64,000 nt of DNA, taken from Euborellia annulipes. Lineage: Eukaryota; Arthropoda; Insecta; Dermaptera; Anisolabididae. This document shows, piece after piece, positions 44,130 to 56,291 of this stretch. The stretch spans positions 1-64,000 of the forward strand of contig JAKCPI010005179.1 of the NCBI GenBank assembly GCA_023213315.1, given 5' to 3'. The position numbers and the translations under genes were made by a program. Position 1 is the stretch's first letter; each line of letters starts with the position of its first letter. Below the pieces are notes generated by a model. It saw only the letters and a program-made list of their open reading frames with translations, searched no databases and had not been told where the DNA came from.

Positions 44130-45700
44130 ACTAGTAATAATTAATTTTAATAATAATAATTATTATTATTATCTACATTTTAAGTCGAATAACATAAAAT
44201 TATAGATGAATTAAATAATTTTTGATTTTTGTACAGTCAGATCCGAGAATAATTAAAGAATATATTTTCCAGGGGCGTTATATAAGCCTATGCCCCTGGC
44301 ATGTTCAGAGAGATAATTATTTTAAATAAATACGGATGGATTTCGGTTAAATAAACGATTAAACAAACGATTTTGATAACGAATCGAAAGGCAAAAAAAA
44401 GCTGCTTCAAATGGATTATTTCATATTTCTTATTTAATTATGAACTTAATAAGTACAGCGTTTCCAAAACCATTATTTTTAGTTTCCATAGCAACCAGAT
44501 GGTGGTCATTGCGAGGGGCTGGCAAATGATTCATGCTCTAACTTTTTAACCCCCTTCTGCTTTCGAAATAATAATCTTAGGCAGGGAGGGTTTTAATAAG
44601 AAAAGATCAAGAAAAGAGAGGAGGAGGTGTAGATGAAAATTGGCCATTTTTTAGGACCCCCCTTGCCCTCTTTTATGGGCATTTTCAAAAGAGAGAAAAG
44701 GGAGAGAGAGAGAGGTCCCTCCTCTTGGTGTATGGATCGTCGAGTTTGAAAAGGAATTTGAATCTTAATAATAATAGGAATCACTTGAGAAAGGCGAGAT
44801 AAAAGCCTAAAAAGAGAGAGAAGGAGAGAATAAAATTATTATACCTTTTGTTCCATTGAAAACAATTATTAAATTTTTTTTGTTTTCACCCTTGACTAAC
44901 TTTTTAAAAGCTTTTAAGATTTAAATAATTAATTGGTTTAAAGTAAGATTTTTTTTATTATAAATAAATTCTAAAAGGTTTTAATCAAGTAAAAAATTTA
45001 ATTTAAAATAGTAATTTTAGTTAAGAAAAAAAAATTTACCTTCAATTACGCCACTGAGTTTGAATCGAAATGAAAATATCAAGTGAATAAGAATTTGATA
45101 AAGCAATTAGAATATTTTCCGAATCAAATTTTATTTATAAGTTACCACTGATAATATAATTTTCTTTGAACTGTAGTCTAGTATTAATAAAAACTTATTC
45201 TGAGGTGTTTTAATTTCACCACTGACGCAATAATAACAATCTGGCACCAAACAAATTGATCAATCAAGAAGAAAAAAAAAGTAACAGCAAAAGCAGGCAG
45301 ATGCCAACAGATTAAATATAATCCATCAAAATAAGGAGGTTTGGGGAGATGAATGGATGAAGAAAATCCAAAAAAAAAAAAGAAAAGATTCTTAAGAGAC
45401 ACCTGAGGGCGTGAAAATAAATCTCCTAAGTATGGAAATATACAGTATACTATACATATATATTGGTATATACATAAAAAGAGAGGAGAGTAATTCAGTT
45501 TTTTTTTCTTTTTGTTTTATCCCCTTAAGGCATCTGTGGAATATCACCAGCTATTATATTTGGTTTCTATAAAATTCTCAAATTTTGTTTATCCTGTCCT
45601 CAGGAAAAAGATGAAATTTTATTATAAAAAAAAAAAAAAAAATTAGGATTTTAATTTTTTAAAGTTTTTTCAAATTTTGATATTTTTATAAAAAAAATTT
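44130..45700. other. Mostly single-copy DNA
   Basis: Includes a more complex stretch at 44450-44800. AT-rich elsewhere. No gene supported. Confidence 0.45.
44483..44496 (+). promoter_or_regulatory. RFX-type X-box in single-copy DNA
   Basis: GTTTCCATAGCAAC matches the animal X-box pattern (GTNRCC / RGYAAC halves with a 2-bp spacer) bound by RFX factors of ciliary genes. It lies outside any recognised repeat. A single site has weak predictive value without a nearby gene. Confidence 0.35.
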
Positions 45701-45705
45701 TCACC

Positions 45706-45881
45706 CTGCCCTTGAGCTATTGCTCAGAGGTAGAGCTTTGGTTTCTGATACCAAGATCAGTCAAAAGTTATTTCAATTGAATTGAATTCCATTTATTTGG
45801 GATAAATAGGAACAGGGTCTAAATGGCCTCCGATGCCGAAAAAGACCTTAATATGAATTAAAAAAAAAAAAAAAAAAAAAC
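45706..45881 (+). mobile_element. SINE-C, tRNA-derived
   Basis: Head CCTTGAGCTATTGCTCAGAG, then GTAGAGCTTTGG, an A-box-like region with a following anticodon-arm-like segment. No clear B-box remains. The body GGGATAAATAGGAACAGGGT and the GGCCTCCGATGCCGAAAAAG end are followed by an A-tail. Direct repeats TTTCACCC flank it (45698-45705 and 45882-45889). Confidence 0.7.
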
Positions 45882-46006
45882 TTTCACCCACTTCCTTTAA
45901 TATTGTTTATCGATTACCACTTCTTTTAATATCTTCCTAAGATCACCTAGAATTATAAATTTACCAAATTTCATCCTTATCCGATCAGTGGTTCCAAAGA
46001 TATGAG

Positions 46007-46733
46007 GGTCATTCATTCCATGTCAAATCATCCAGTCAAGTAACCCACCACGTCAGATTTGGATGACATTTTTTTTATTCGTTGATTGTGTACCATCCTT
46101 AGTAAGAATCCTAAATTATATTACAATATTCCGAATACTTTTTGAGAAAAAAATCTTAAAGTTGGAAAAAATGAGCTTGGGAAGCCTTTCCGAGACTCCT
46201 AGTTGAAGTGATATTTTTTAGAAAATAAATCATAACTCCCTTATTTTCAACATATCAAGCGGGAATTTGCACTGAAATATTCAGAAAGAGATGCAGATTT
46301 ATAAAAAAAAATAAATTAATCATTAATTTTTATGTTAATCCCCCTAAATCAGTTTTATCAACATTTTTGCAACAATGTTTTAATTCATTTTTAGATAATA
46401 ATGTCAATTTTTTTTTTAATTACTCAGTAATATAGGAATTTTAAGATTGTCAAAGAAAAACAGTTGTTTTTGAGCGATTTTATATTAATTTTAGCCAAAA
46501 CTATATTACTTCATAAAATTCGATTTTCTAAAAAAATATCACTTCAACTAGGAGTCTAGGAAAGACTCCGAGCTCATTTTTTTCCAAATTTAAGATTTTT
46601 TTTTCTCAAAAAGTATTAGGAATTCTATAATATAATTTTTAATTCTTACTAAGGATGGTAAAAGCAACTAATAAAAAAATTTTCATCAAAATCTGGGTTA
46701 CATGGCTGGATTATTTGACATGGGATGACTCAG
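46007..46733. mobile_element. Palindromic element with GTCATTCATTCCATGTCAAAT ends
   Basis: Arms of about 215 bp (46007-46222, 46517-46733) share CCATGTCAAATCATCCAG-like ends, GTACCATCCTTAGTAAGAAT and ACTCCTAGTTGAAGTGATAT. The loop is AT-rich. Ends of the GTCATTCCATGTCAAAT type are familiar from arthropod DNA transposons, but I cannot name the superfamily. Confidence 0.7.
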
Positions 46734-46849
46734 AGGCAAATTAAAAAGTTACATATAAGCATTTTACAAAAATTATAAACAAAATATCATGTAAATTTTA
46801 CGAATTTTTTACTTCCCTTCACTATCATCATCATCACTATATATAAAGC

Positions 46850-47050
46850 GCTAGCCACTGACCCTGTGTGTATGTGCCTATTCTCTCGCTGATTGGGCAG
46901 AGTTACAGGAAGTGTAGTTAGAGAGGGAAATTTAAAAATTTGTCAGAGAGCCGCCGAGCGATTGCAAAATTTCCAAACAGTGAGCAAGAATAAATTGGAT
47001 GGAAGGGGTCAAGGAGGGCGTAGCCCCCTGGCAAATGGTCAGCCTTCGGA
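46850..47050 (+). mobile_element. Helitron-like segment
   Basis: GCGCTAGCCACTGACCCTGT, GTATGTGCCTATTCTCTCGC, then GAGCCGCCGAGCGATTGC and GGAGGGCGTAGCCCCCTGGC. It matches the minus-strand fragment at 27236-27355. No CTRR end is placed. Confidence 0.5.
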
Positions 47051-47059
47051 CTATTATAA

Positions 47060-48225
47060 CTAAGTAAGAAAATACTTTTTGTATTAAGATTGTAGAAAAT
47101 TAAACCGTCATATTTTTATATACTGTATATATTTATTTTTACGTTTCAGGCCAAAAGGACTCAAGAAAAAAAAAATTAAAATGCTTATAATGGAGAATTG
47201 GAGAAAGAGAGTTATTCTCAAAAAAGAATGAAAAACTTCCTTTAAGATCTCTTTCTTTAATTTAGTTGCTTATTTTTTATTTTATAAGAAAAAAAAAATT
47301 TGATATGCAAAGTAATAAAGGTAAAATTCAAATTAAGAAATTGTTAAGCAGCCCAAATAGAATTAGTTTCATGTTTTGAGTTGCTACTTTGGTAGTTTGA
47401 GATGCATTTTTGGTGAAATTATTAAATAACAAATATTTAATAGGCTCTATAATAGTGATGGAGTTTTTTACATTCTGTTATGCGTGCAGTTGATGCAAAT
47501 TTGTGCACGAGTTGTGTTGAGGTGGGTTTATTTATTTAAAAGCTAAAGCGAAAGGGAAGGAGGGAGATAGAATGAATGAACTTGCTGTGGTCCATTACCT
47601 GGTGGCACCTGTGGCCCCCAATGAGTAGAGAGAGAGGTAAGGAACTGCAGCTGCGACCCTCCATCCCGAGAACATCTCGTTAACGATATTTATTATACTC
47701 CACACACACATCAAGGGTAGGAAGGGTGCTTTAGATAATTGCAACTCATCCCTCTTTTCTCTTGCATAGTCGTTTTCTTCCAGCAGAAAAATATTCTAAT
47801 CACTGATTCATTCATGATAAGAGATTTTATTAACAAACATACTTATTCTTTAACATATTTGGCTCGGGCCCTCCATTGAAACATAATGTAAGACAACAGG
47901 AAATAGATTTCATTAATATTAATATTTATCCTAATTTTTTTAAATTTATTTAAGAAGGTCTTTTCGACATCGGAAGTCATTTAGACCCAGTTCCTATTTA
48001 TTTCAATTTATTGGTAATTTATTCTAATTAGAATTTTATTACATTAAAAGAATTTTGTTAATGAATAATAATTTTTCTTAAATGTTTTTTTTTTTAATTT
48101 GCTTAGATCCTATATCTTTGGAATCACTGATCGGATAAGGATGAAATTTGGTAATTTTATAATTCTAGATGATTGTAAGAAGATATTATTAGTTTAATTT
48201 AGTTGCCTAATTTTATTTATTATAG

Positions 48226-48254
<29 letters not shown>
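47060..48254. other. Single-copy DNA and (AT)n
   Basis: 47440-47720 is complex and GC-richer (TGCGTGCAGTTGATGCAAAT, CATTACCTGGTGGCACCTGT, GAACATCTCGTTAACG), perhaps regulatory. An (AT)n run lies at 48230-48256. No gene supported. Confidence 0.4.
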
Positions 48255-48261
<7 letters not shown>

Positions 48262-48858
48262 GTATTGGATTCATGTCAAAAATTAAAAGTCGAGATTTTG
48301 ACGGATATACACGTTTTGAGGTCCCCTGAATCCAAAAAAGTGGTTTTCGCGACAAGGTCTGTCTGTGTGTCCGTGAACCAAATATCTCAAGAATGAAAAG
48401 AGCTAGAAAGTTGAAATTTTATATTTAAGTTAGGCACCCTCATGGGACGTGACACGAAGCTTTTGAACAAAATCGACCAAAGAGTACTAGTACTTTACTG
48501 ATGCACTTTTTCAGTTTTTTTTCCGATTTTCTCTAAATTCGCTCAAACAATTTTTTTTTAAATTCAAAAATCAATTATTTTTTAGATGCTCTTTGAAATG
48601 TATATTCTCATTTTGCCAATTAAATGTTCTGAAGACCACTTTACTCTTGTACTTGATAGGAAAGATAGGAGAAATGGTTGTCATGGTAACAAAATATAAA
48701 TATTTTCCCACGTTTATAAATTTTACATCTTGAATTCAATTGTACCTACTGTCGGAAACTAAATATATCTCCACACAAAAAATCTGGTGTGACAAGCACA
48801 GAACACAACTTTCGATTACCGAAGGTAAGAGAAAGTTGACAGTCACACCAGATTTTTA
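48255..48858 (-). mobile_element. HP1 repeat, nearly full-length, minus strand
   Basis: The tail hairpin is replaced by (AT)n, then TTCATGTCAAAAATT, GAGGTCCCCTGAATCC, AGAGTACTAGTACTTTAC, GGTTGTCATGGTAAC and a head hairpin to CAGTCACACCAGATTTTT. Confidence 0.88.
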
Positions 48859-50247
48859 ATTATTTATTCTGATCTTTATTTACTTATAGCAACCAATGAT
48901 CTCGATAGCTGAAAACTAACTATAAAACCAATTGCCTATTTCAATTAGATTTTATTGAACTAGTAAGAAATTTAACCGATTGGTAGCTTTACTGAAAAAA
49001 GAACCATTTTCCCTTCTAATGAAAAAATGCAATAATAGATAAATTCTGTATTTTATAGAAATAATAAAATGAGTATTTTGCAATTAGAGAGAGTGGGGAA
49101 GACCAGAAACACAAATGACATACATGTCTGTGCTTTTCAAGTCCATTCGTAAAATCAACCGAACAGAAAGTTCACTCAAGAATAGTCAGAGAGGAAATTG
49201 TGAAACATTTAAACATGGCCTCATTTTTAAGACAAGGAAAGAGATGCCACTTGAATGTGGAGAGATTTTTTAACACCCTATTCGGATAGATTGTTCAAAT
49301 GCATATCAAAAGCCTATTCTCTATCTTGATGAAAAAAAATAGAAATAATTTAAAATTACATTTATGTAATAATAATTAGTTTTTGCAAATGCCACCACCA
49401 TTACGTTAGTTTTCAGCTCTCTCACTCTCTAACTAAATGTAGTAATAACAGTAATTACAAAGTACTAGAAGGGGTAAAGGTCACAGACAATGACGTACAT
49501 CCAGCCCAGGAAATGCGAATTATTAGAGTAATGCCACAAGGTAACATAGCATAACATAAACACAACTCGTACATATATATATTAAAATGTCGAGAGCCTT
49601 TATACACGTGGAATTAATGGCTATTAATCAGAAGTCTTGGGTTCGAATCTCAGCAACGGGACAGAAAATGTCATCATAAATTTTCTGATTATGAGACTAT
49701 AAATAATTACTCTGGATAGGTATTTCAATTTCTTTCCCCGCCTTGTTTCAAGGGGGTAATTTGGTTGTAATATAAATCAATCCACCCCGGGAGGGGAAGT
49801 GGGATTAGAGAATCTTTCTATTCCAAACGGAATTAACGCCATAAATACAACGTGATTAGTTGAAGGAGTAAGAAGAGAAAGAAAAAATACACTGAATGCA
49901 TAAATAACGAGGTTGAGGAACATTTCTTTTTTTTTTTGGCTCTGGGTATTGAATCTTGTTTATTTATCCACAACCTGTTTTAGATAATATTTTAAGACCC
50001 CATTATTTGAGTAAAAAAAATTTTCTAATATAGGATTAATCATGCAAGAATATAAGAGAAGTGGAGAAGAATGAATAAATTTTAATTGGCATTTGACATT
50101 AAGCCTAATCGTTTCTTGCGTGGATGAAAAAAAATAACAAGCACTTATATGTAATTCAAATAAATACTGCAAAAAGAAAATTCCTTGGATTTTTTTATTT
50201 ATAAATAAATATATTAAAAATAAAGTCTGAGTTTTAACCAGTATATA
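48859..50247. other. Mostly single-copy DNA
   Basis: No gene recognised. A tRNA-like T-arm, CTTGGGTTCGAATCTCAGC, lies at about 49638-49656 after AATGGCTATTAATCAGAAGT; a full cloverleaf is not present, so it is probably a SINE relic. Confidence 0.45.
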
Positions 50248-50350
50248 TGGAAGGTAAAATACACTAGGTTATGTGTTTCAAGGTTTTTTATTAATTAAAA
50301 TTAATAAAAAAAAACTGAAACAAATAACCTAGTGTATTTTACCTTTCAGA
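50248..50350. mobile_element. Small hairpin MITE
   Basis: The 24-bp end GGTAAAATACACTAGGTTAT recurs inverted (ATAACCTAGTGTATTTTACC) about 60 bp later. TTATTAATTAA/TTAATTAATAA continue the arms, so nearly the whole ~100-bp unit folds back. Confidence 0.75.
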
Positions 50351-50537
50351 TATCCATGTTTCAATGTAGACCGAATGATAGTACGTTATTTTACTGTATA
50401 TTTGCCAAAAGTAAATTTTTAATTTGATTTAAAATGAAAGTAATAATAATATTATAACAGATCTGAAGACAAATTGATCTGTGGATCATGGAATATGAAT
50501 CGAAATTAAATAATATATATATATATATATATAAAAA

Positions 50538-51104
50538 AGAAAAAATCTGGTGTGACTGGTTGCACAGCACACAACTTTCTCTTACCCTTTAGCAAGAGAA
50601 ACTTGTGTACTGTGCTTGTCACGCCAGATTTTTTGTGTCGAGACATATTTAGGTGCTCTTAGTACTTAAGCTCCAAAATTGACCACGCGTTACATAGATG
50701 GCGCTGAGCTACAAATACTTCAACATCAGTAAAGTGTACTTCAAACGATTTCCACGAAAAATGTCACTGATATACTTTTTAAAGAGAATATAAAAAATTG
50801 TTGATTTATGAATTTTAAACAAAATCGTAGGAGCGATTTTTGAGAAAATCAAAAAAAAAAAAAAAAAAAACTGAAAAAATAAACCAGTAATGCCTCCCAA
50901 ATATAGAATTTGAACCTCGTAGCTCTTTTATTTCCTGAGATATTTTGTTCACAGACACACAGACAAACAGACCATTTCGCGAAAACCCTTTTTTGGATTC
51001 AGGGGACCTCAAAACGTGAAGGTCCATCAAATCTCGACATTGAATTTTTGACATGAATCCAATACTTTCTCTATCTATATATATAGAGGTAAGAGAAAGT
51101 AAAA
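50538..51104 (+). mobile_element. HP1 repeat with internal deletion
   Basis: Intact head hairpin (CTGGTGTGACTGGTTGCACA). A deletion plus foreign bases (ATTGACCACGCGTTACATAG, with GATGGCGC) replaces the X-box part. The tail ends AGAGGTAAGAGAAAGTAAAA. Confidence 0.85.
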
Positions 51105-51794
51105 GTCCAGGAACTCGGTGGCTAATAACATGGAATAAAGTATAAAACAAATCAAAATAGACCGAAGAGCTTAAAGTTGTAGGTCTCTATGTATTTGAAT
51201 AAAAAACAGCACAGCTAAGATCCCATTCGAAATAAAAATAAGAATTAAAAAGTTCGAAAGAAAGAGATAGTGAGATAAAAGATAGGCTTAGATGTTTTTG
51301 TTTCTTGATCACGTTCTGGATGAGTATGTGTAATCTATCCACGTGTATTATTTCCACGGGGACACACAACGACACACCAATACAGACACAGGGGACGTGT
51401 GGTCCCCAACAGATTTATCGCTTTGTAATATCCAGGCTATTTCCGGGTGAGAGAGGGAGAGGAGAGGAGAGGAGAGAGAGACGATGTTTTGTTTGGACCC
51501 GAAATTCCTCTCTGATTTACAAGCCGATGAATCATGTCCCTCTGAGTACAACCTACAACCATAAACACAGCCAGACGTTTGTTCTATTCTGCTAATACAG
51601 TGTGTCTCAAAAGTACCTACTTATACAATATGTATTCAAAGGAATTCTATCAAATATGAAGATTGAATTTTTAAAAAACAATTATTTATATCCCTTAGTG
51701 AATTGACAAAAATATTATTCTCACGTTATTTTTTCTATATGAACCAAAAGTTTTCAACCTTAAAAAAACGCTTGTTATACTGTATTTTCTATTT
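51105..51794. other. Single-copy DNA
   Basis: 51290-51600 is complex with a GAGAGG purine tract. Open frames of 62-96 codons on both strands lack recognisable features. Confidence 0.4.
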
Positions 51795-51945
51795 CCTGTC
51801 GTGACCGAGAAGTTAGAGATGTTGACAAATTAATCTTTAAAAGCCAAGGGGTGTTGGTTCATATCCCAGGCAATCCAATGAATGAATATTTATTAAAATC
51901 ATTTGGATACCAATATGGATATTTGGACTCTGTTATGCAATAGTG
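51795..51945 (+). mobile_element. SINE-B-like fragment
   Basis: GTCGTGACCGAGAAGTTAGA (A-box), then GGTGTTGGTTCATATCCCAG (B-box) and GCAATCCAATGAATGAATAT, followed by CATTTGGATACCAATATGG. The 3' part is lost. Confidence 0.6.
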
Positions 51946-52174
51946 TGCCAAGCGCCAAAAAAATTAAAAATTGAATTAAGCACGGAATATTGTTTCTAAT
52001 GCTATAATTAATAGTATTTTTTATGAAATATGTCCTAAAAAAATTTATATTTAATGTTACTTGCACAATTGACAAAAAAATATATATATAGGCCTAATCC
52101 AATGAAAACAAAAAACTTTAATTTTAATTTTCTCAAAACTCGGTAGATGGCGCTTGACACACTAATGCGTAACA

Positions 52175-52310
52175 GGATCCATTTATATAAATCATTTGGA
52201 TACCAAATGGTATAAATAAATATGCCTGGACCCCAATATATATCCTAGTTGATATTAAGAACCGGTAAAGTCTATATGACATAAGGTACCGAAAAGAAAA
52301 AAAAAGTTTT
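52175..52310 (+). mobile_element. SINE body/tail fragment
   Basis: ATCATTTGGATACCAAATGG, TATGCCTGGACCCCAATATA and AAAGTCTATATGACATAAGG match SINE-B. It starts downstream of the tRNA head. Confidence 0.65.
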
Positions 52311-54234
52311 CCTTTCAATTTTTGTATTTATTGCCCACTAGGCTACTCGTATAGGCCTACTTACTTCTACATTATAAAATAAACGAAAATTATGACATAA
52401 ATTAAATAGGGCATAAGTTACTCTAAAAAGAGATTAATTATGATAGGATAATATCATAAATTTTTTATGTTCATTTTAAACAATATGTTGTATATATACA
52501 AACGTTATTAATATATATATTAATTAATAACGTTTGTGAATTATTTTCAATTTTCTTTTAAAAGACTAAACATTGCTGCGCCTACAAAAGACGAAACGGC
52601 AACCGTATTGTCAGCTAAGTGAAACCGAAAGCCTGCCTACCAGGTTGTTCAATTTACCAGTACTATTTAAGTTAAATGTTTTTTTTACTTTCTCTGTTAT
52701 ATAGTAGCTGTAAAAGTCCATTATTTTATGAAAAACAATTTTTGACAAATCATCATTATTTAGGGGCAATATTTTAGACTTTCTGAAATTTTAGATTTAA
52801 CCTAAAATAAATTTTCTAATTTTGGGGCTCACAAATGAGAGATCTCTTTCTGAATTCTCTTTCAAATGGAAGTATAAGCGACAAAATTGATAAATTTTTC
52901 TTGAGAATAAACAATCAAAGTATACAAAAAAAGATTTATTTATCTCTCTATTTGCTAAGGAAAATAAAAGACCATGCAATAAAAAAAGTAGATTTTAACA
53001 CATGAAAGAATTCACACGATAGCAAATCCAATTGCAATGTTTTAATATTTTTTAAAATGAAAAGATTATTTTTTCATCATCTAAAACAACATAATTTGTG
53101 CTTGTATTATAACATTATTTTTATAAGAGAGAAAATAATCATCTCCACCCCTATGCTTCAACTTTTTCAATTTTCTAAAAAAAAAGAAAATTAAAAAAGG
53201 CTGCTTTGAACAACAACCGCACATATGGGATTCCGATATTTTATGTTTTTTTTTTTTTATTAAATAGAGCAACCAGAAAAATTAATTAATTTAAAACGAA
53301 AAATTTTAATATAAAAATGCGACACCATTCAACTTTCTTCCTAAATAAAACACCTAGTTTATTGGTTTTTTTTTTATACTATAAAAAGTTTCCAAATAAA
53401 TCATTTATATAACAAAAGAGTTGTTTTTAAAATTATTATTGTTCCATTCTCTCTTCTTTTTACCCTCGAAAACATAAACCAAACTAAATTATAAATTCGT
53501 ATAAAAAATTTTTTGCTGACATTTTGCAAATTCCTATAGGCATGAATTATATTTATTCCTTGGGTTATAAATAATATAGTGCATTCGACACTTTAAAATC
53601 TATATTTACTATAAATAATATCAGAGTATTAAATAAATAGTCTATAATTTAATAAATATGCTGGTCAAGTGGACGTAGCACCAATATAAATTTATTTATA
53701 TTATATATTTTAAAAGGTGTGAAAAGATAGAAATTCAGAAAAAAGTGAAGTCTCTATTAAAATAAAACTCCCTGAGTGCATTAAGGTGCGCGTCTCGGGG
53801 TGCTAATTTTGGGAGATTCACACGAAAACAATTTTGAAGCTATCGACCTCAATTTTTTTTTTTAAATTAAAGCTATTTAAAATATCTACAACTTATAGAA
53901 GCCCTTTTTTTGATTTTCGAAAAAATAATTTTTTTTTTTCAGATTAATAGCATTAAATAAAAGATATTTTTAAAAAATCCGCTCTATATCTTATAGATAA
54001 ATAAATTAGTAATCATTGTGTTAAAAAATAATTAATTTTTTACCCTTAATTAATTAGCTGAAATCTTTCAAATGAAATGGAATAAATCCCTTGTTTTCCT
54101 ATGGGGAAAACTAACGCCATCTCTTACCGCCTAGAGTAACTCGGTAGTGAATCGACTTCTTAAATTAAATAATCCCACCAACAGAAGAGCATCGAAGAAG
54201 AAATTCTCAATTTTTGACGAAATTGAGAAATGGG
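52311..54234. other. AT-rich non-coding DNA
   Basis: A CAAACGTTATTAAT...ATTAATAACGTTTG palindrome lies at 52498-52542. A moderately complex stretch lies at 53760-53850 and 54090-54200. No gene recognised. Confidence 0.45.
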
Positions 54235-54412
54235 CATGGGCGTAACTAAGAAATTTGGCTGGGGGGGTCATGGGACCACCCGGGATCTGGAACGCCCCAT
54301 ATTGACTCGATTTTTCTTAGGTCGGGGAGATTTCTGCGGGGAAGAGACCACGAGCCTTCTGGGAGGGAGCCGGACCCCCCCCCCCCGACCCCGGGACCTC
54401 CCTACGCCCATG
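54235..54412. mobile_element. hAT-type MITE (hAT-M4)
   Basis: Ends CATGGGCGTAACT and CCTACGCCCATG are inverted. Flanks GAAATGGG (54227-54234) and GATATGGG (54413-54420) match at seven of eight bases. The interior is GC-rich with G- and C-runs. The open frame across it is incidental. Confidence 0.8.
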
Positions 54413-54599
54413 GATATGGGATACCATTAGATTTAAAATTTCTAGCTGAATCGACCTATGTAGTTTATTTAAATTATATTGGAAACAATTAAAAGTGGTA
54501 ATATTATTTTTTTTGTGTAGAGATAAAAAAAATTATATTAAAATTCCTTCTCAAATTAGCTAAAGTGAATAAATATAATAGATTATTTATTAAATTAAT

Positions 54600-54911
54600 G
54601 TGGAAAATAGATCGTTAAACCAAAGCGATTTAGGCATTGCTGGTGGCGGCTTCCTTCACCCCAATACTAGAGTTATAAATAAAGAGAGAGAGAGTGGTAG
54701 GGAGGATTTTTGCAATTTGGCAAGCCTCGAAGGGTTTTCGCTTAGGGCTATTGCTTCGTCTCGTATCAGAATGATCGGCTGCAAACTGGTTTCGAATTTC
54801 CTTCTCAGCAGTGAGAGAAGATCAGAGCAAGTAGGAGCAGTAGCATCCCTTCAGGCACGTGCATCCCCTCCCCACATACGAACACCAAGGGAAATTGCCA
54901 GGCATGACTAA
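54600..54911 (+). other. 103-codon open frame, coding status unproven
   Basis: A frame starting MENRSLNQSDLGIAGGGF and ending ASPPHIRTPREIARHD occupies a GC-richer, single-copy stretch in AT-rich DNA. It has no recognised domain and no signal or membrane segment. A purine tract runs through it (about 54685-54705). It could be an exon, a non-coding RNA or a conserved regulatory block. Confidence 0.25.
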
Positions 54912-55300
54912 ATATATAATAAATAAAAAATAAAAATGTAAAATGGAATTAAATGCCAAAAGAAAGGATATTGATAAAAAAAAAAAAATTATTTTAAGGT
55001 ACCTAATTGAAATTTAAAAAAAAAAAAAAAATTACAAAGGAGTAATCCCCCTTGAGAATTTTATTGGGATAAGGAATAATTTCCAAAATATAATAGGCGG
55101 AAACTTAATGAACCGGTCAGAAGAAAATAAATACAAAGTATTTAATAAATAAAATATAAGGTATTTAATTAAATTACTGAGTTTATTAGTCAACTCAGTA
55201 TTGTAAGGAAGCGTATAAAGAAAAGAATAGCGACTATCCAGCTATAAAATTCACATCTTGTAATATTGTAAGGAACGAAAAAAAAGAACAATTGCAGCTA
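54912..55300. other. AT-rich non-coding DNA
   Basis: A-runs and simple sequence; nothing recognised. Confidence 0.5.
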
Positions 55301-55309
55301 AATCTATTT

Positions 55310-55660
55310 CGTTTATTAAGACACTTCAAGCCGACGTTCCGGTCAGATCATCTTCAGGGCTGAAATGTGTCAGCAAAACTCGTCAAAAAGTTGAATGGTC
55401 CAATTGTGTAAAAGTTTCCTTACCATTAAGTAAGGACCAAAAGCTATACGAGTCTAGGTTAGATTAATTAAATTAATTAGTTAATATGGTTAGGTAATTT
55501 AATTAATCTATCCTTGACTCGCATAGCTTTTGGTCCTTATTTAATGGTAAGGAAACTTTTACACAATTGGACCATTCAACTTTTTGACGAGTTTTGCTGA
55601 CACACATCAGCCCTGAAGATGGTCGTATATCTGAACGTATTTCATATATAGGGTAAGATA
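55310..55660. mobile_element. Third Penelope-like inverted terminal repeat
   Basis: Arms 55347-55460 and 55520-55625 share CTGAAATGTGTCAGCAAAAC-like, AAAAGTTGAATGGTCCAATT and TTTGGTCCTTA. Each ends with a degenerate hammerhead core: minus CTGAAGA (55351-55357) with GGAACGTC, and plus CTGAAGATGGTC with GAACGTATT. At 55636 the right arm runs into an HP1-tail-like ATAGGGTAAGATAAATTAAA. Confidence 0.6.
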
Positions 55661-56291
55661 AATTAAAAAATTGGTTGAATATATTAAAAATTTTAGGAAA
55701 AAGTTAGGTAATGTAGAAGAAAATCACGCCTCTTCGTTTAAATTTTATTACTTGTGGAATAAAAAGTAAAAAGTCAATCAAAGAAAATATATGTCGTGGA
55801 TATAGGCCTACTCGTTTTCATAAAAACAGATAAATAAAAGTTGATCCAACAATTTGTTCACTAGTAAATAAGAATTGAGTAAATAGGGAGAAGAAATTTA
55901 CCCACAAGTGATTTAGGAAGAAAAGGCATTTTTACAGGAAGAGGAGAGTGCACCAATGTTGCCTTACAATTAGCTCACTTCATTGGTAAATTTTCAGAGG
56001 GTTGCCTAGGAAGTCGTACTAAATTCGCGTATTTTGATGAATACAAAAAATAAAAGTCGATTTCTTGAAGCATGATGACTTCAATTGAAATTTTATTTCC
56101 AAATAAAGGAATTCCTAAAAAGCAAACCTTTGCTCGGATGGTATTCGGAATGGTAGAGTTAAAAAGAGAGAAATATTGTATTTTTTTAAAATGAATTCCA
56201 ATCCTTTCTTAGCTGACCATTGTGAGCCAAACATAACATACACTATGGGAATAAAATGAATTTTAACAAAAGAGAACAAATAAAATATTAA
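55661..56291. other. Mostly single-copy DNA
   Basis: No repeat or gene recognised. Confidence 0.5.

Larger units (their letters stand above)
45927..48193. repeat. Nested inverted-repeat complex
   Basis: Outer arms 45927-46020 and 48108-48193 mirror each other (CTAGAATTATAAATTTACCA, TCCTTATCCGATCAGTGGTT). SINE-C-like sequence lies next to both arms in opposite orientation (45830-45870, 47952-48020), so the outer repeat may span ~240 bp per arm. It encloses the palindrome at 46007-46733, Helitron-like sequence at 46850-47050 and single-copy DNA at 47400-47800. Confidence 0.65.

Noticed and set aside
49600..49690. Possible tRNA gene
   Set aside because: A T-arm (GGGTTCGAATCTC) and part of an anticodon-like arm are present, but no pairing acceptor stem or D-arm could be built.
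50690..50705. GATGGCGC motif (also near 52145) as a CTCF or YY1 site
   Set aside because: The match is too short, and the 50.7-kb site lies in foreign DNA within an HP1 deletion. No further support.
54230..54430. 66-codon open frame
   Set aside because: It coincides with the hAT-M4 MITE, whose inverted ends and near-perfect 8-bp duplication explain the sequence.
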